DNA from: Bacteroidota bacterium
GTDB lineage: Bacteria; Bacteroidota; Bacteroidia; Chitinophagales; Chitinophagaceae
Assembly: GCA_030706635.1 (NCBI GenBank)
Contig: JAUZOD010000045.1
Span: 1-32,387 of the forward strand
Length of the DNA stretch: 32,387 nt
Direction: 5' to 3'
Shown piece by piece: positions 31,085 through 32,387 of this stretch. Under the pieces are notes generated by a model. The model had not been told where the DNA came from, did no database searches, and saw nothing but the letters and a program-made list of their open reading frames with translations. The position numbers and the translations under genes were made by a program. Numbering within the stretch: position 1 is the stretch's first letter; every line of letters begins with the position of its first letter.

Positions 31085-32387
31085 ATGAAGCAGTTATTTT
31101 TATTCTTGTGTCTGGCCATTGGCTTAACGGCTTGTAATACCAAAAAGGATTACGAAAAGATATTCAGTGATCCCAATCTTTACTGCAATGCGGTTCATGA
31201 ATTGAATACAGTCGTGATGGGCAATAATTTTGGCCCTATAGTCGCATCGCGTAATTATTTATACGCTTCTGTAGCAGGCTATGAAGTAATTGCCGGTGGT
31301 TATCCGGAAAAGTACAATTCCCTGGCGGGGCAACTGCATGGGTTGAAATCCGTTCCGAAACCAGAACCGGGCAAAAAGATCAATTATGAATTGGCTTCCC
31401 TGCTGGCTTTTTGCAAGTTAGGCGAATCGGTTACTTTTCCTGAAGGGAGCATGAAGGACTATGTCGACAGCCTGAAGAACCTGGCAAAAGATCATGGGAT
31501 GCCCGAGCAAATTTTAAGTAACTCGATTGTTTATGCTGATACGGTGGCATCGGCCATCATGGATTGGAGCAAACATGATAATTATTTACAAACACGGGGT
31601 GCGCCAGAGTATTCCGTAACAGATTCCCCCGGCCGATGGGTGCCTACCCCGCCTGCGTATACTCCTGCCATGGAGCCCCACTGGAGTTCCATCCGGAACC
31701 TGGTGATCGACAGCGTGAATCAGTTCAGTCCTCCTCCCCCTTATAAGTTTGATATGACCAACAAGCAAAGCCCCTACTATCTGGAGGTAAAAAAAATACA
31801 GAATGTGGTTGACAGCCTTACGCCCGAACAGGCATTTATTGCTGATTTTTGGGATGATAATCCGTTTAAATTGAATGTTTCCGGCCACCTGATGTTTGGC
31901 ACTAAAAAGTTTTCTCCCGGAGGCCATTGGATGAGTATTGCAGGTATCGCAGCTATAAAATCAGGTGCAGACTTTCCCAAAACAGTATGCGGATTTGCTA
32001 AAACAGCCATTGCCGTATTTGATGCGTTTATTCAATGCTGGAATTTTAAATACATCTACAATACGCTGAGACCCGAAACGGCTATCAATAAATACCTGGA
32101 TCCGAACTGGAAACCACATTTACAAACCCCACCTTTTCCGGAATATACCTGTGGACACTGTACCATTTCTGCTGCGTCTGCAGAAGTTTTGTCCAGCGTG
32201 TATGGTGATCAGTTTGCTTACACAGATTCCACCGAACTCGAGTTTGGAATTCCGAACAGGTCATTTACCTCTTTCCGGAATGCAGCTGAGGAAACAAAAA
32301 CATCACGTTTTTATGGCGGCATTCATTATCAGTATTGTACCGTGATCAGTAACAAAATGGGAAAAGATATTGGCGAGCTCATCGTGA
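31085..32387 (+). CDS. Vanadium-dependent haloperoxidase/PAP2-like lipoprotein (partial, C-terminus cut by window edge)
   Basis: The frame is open for 434 codons to the edge. The signal peptide ends in the lipobox LTAC, so the protein is lipid-anchored. The vanadate/phosphate site is recognisable: Lys322 and Arg329-Pro330 in KYIYNTLRPETAI, the loop TCGHC at 355-359, and Ser407-Arg408 with His414 in SRFYGGIHY. Typical members have PSGH in the loop; here Thr-Cys-Gly-His-Cys replaces it, although Gly and the acid-base His are kept. Family members either oxidise halides with peroxide or act as acid phosphatases; the many Bacteroidota lipoprotein forms are not characterised. It is divergent from the metal locus. 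The family call is firm, the activity is not. Confidence 0.88.
   Translation, partial: MKQLFLFLCLAIGLTACNTKKDYEKIFSDPNLYCNAVHELNTVVMGNNFGPIVASRNYLYASVAGYEVIAGGYPEKYNSLAGQLHGLKSVPKPEPGKKINYELASLLAFCKLGESVTFPEGSMKDYVDSLKNLAKDHGMPEQILSNSIVYADTVASAIMDWSKHDNYLQTRGAPEYSVTDSPGRWVPTPPAYTPAMEPHWSSIRNLVIDSVNQFSPPPPYKFDMTNKQSPYYLEVKKIQNVVDSLTPEQAFIADFWDDNPFKLNVSGHLMFGTKKFSPGGHWMSIAGIAAIKSGADFPKTVCGFAKTAIAVFDAFIQCWNFKYIYNTLRPETAINKYLDPNWKPHLQTPPFPEYTCGHCTISAASAEVLSSVYGDQFAYTDSTELEFGIPNRSFTSFRNAAEETKTSRFYGGIHYQYCTVISNKMGKDIGELIV

Noticed and set aside
1-32387. tRNA genes, CRISPR arrays and insertion sequences
   Set aside because: Reading both strands, I found no TTCGAnTC-type arms in a cloverleaf context, no regularly spaced repeats and no transposase motifs.

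Overview
The window looks like a chromosomal segment from a member of the Bacteroidota, most like the Chitinophagaceae or a relative. Four things point there: promoters of the Bacteroidota type (TTG, 19 bases, TAnnTTTG), almost no Shine-Dalgarno sequences, a TonB receptor with an N-terminal carboxypeptidase-regulatory-like domain, and family types common in that phylum (stand-alone MnmD, SMUG2-type glycosylase, a VIT-type transporter, ORF6N protein). No rRNA, tRNA, CRISPR array, insertion sequence or complete prophage was seen.

Layout, left to right. 1-900: a membrane-anchored winged-helix regulator that runs off the left edge. 1082-3434: a secreted repeat protein, a membrane protein and a divergent AraC-type regulator. 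3486-5425: a minus-strand operon of periplasmic cytochrome c, outer-membrane porin and lipoprotein cytochrome c. 5904-7312: a YceI protein and a VIT/CCC1-type metal transporter. 7762-11351: a zone of gene decay. It holds an intact GH27/GH36-like glycosidase and an intact intradiol dioxygenase among remnants of a GMC oxidoreductase, a carboxypeptidase-regulatory-like protein and an unidentified gene tail. 11468-12233: an ORF6N-domain protein carrying two tandem palindromes, and a 49-residue basic protein. 12250-13726: two small secreted proteins and a broken PIG-L deacetylase.

13761-15381: an ECF42-type sigma factor with its YCII/DGPF partner. 15452-18643: an unknown secreted protein, the tRNA-modifying methyltransferase MnmD and two unknown proteins. 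18851-24539: a phosphate module (outer-membrane porin, PstS, PstC, PstA, PstB, PhoU). 24636-27316: an outer-membrane beta-barrel protein, a SMUG2-type DNA glycosylase and, convergent to them, a MidA-type methyltransferase. 27324-30836: a YHS-domain lipoprotein, a TonB-dependent receptor and a small membrane protein with a Cys-Cys-Lys-Gly-Lys-Cys motif, which together look like a metal uptake or handling locus. 31085-end: a vanadium-haloperoxidase-like lipoprotein that runs off the right edge.

How they work together. The clearest functional unit is the phosphate module: the porin passes phosphate through the outer membrane, PstS captures it, PstCAB imports it and PhoU links transport to regulation. 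The cytochrome-porin-cytochrome operon could be a small electron conduit across the cell envelope. The Cys-motif protein, receptor and YHS protein probably handle one metal; the divergent promoter region with a nested palindrome may control both this locus and the haloperoxidase-like gene. I see no single complete new system, but these last two loci and the palindromes inside the ORF6N gene are the best candidates for something undescribed.
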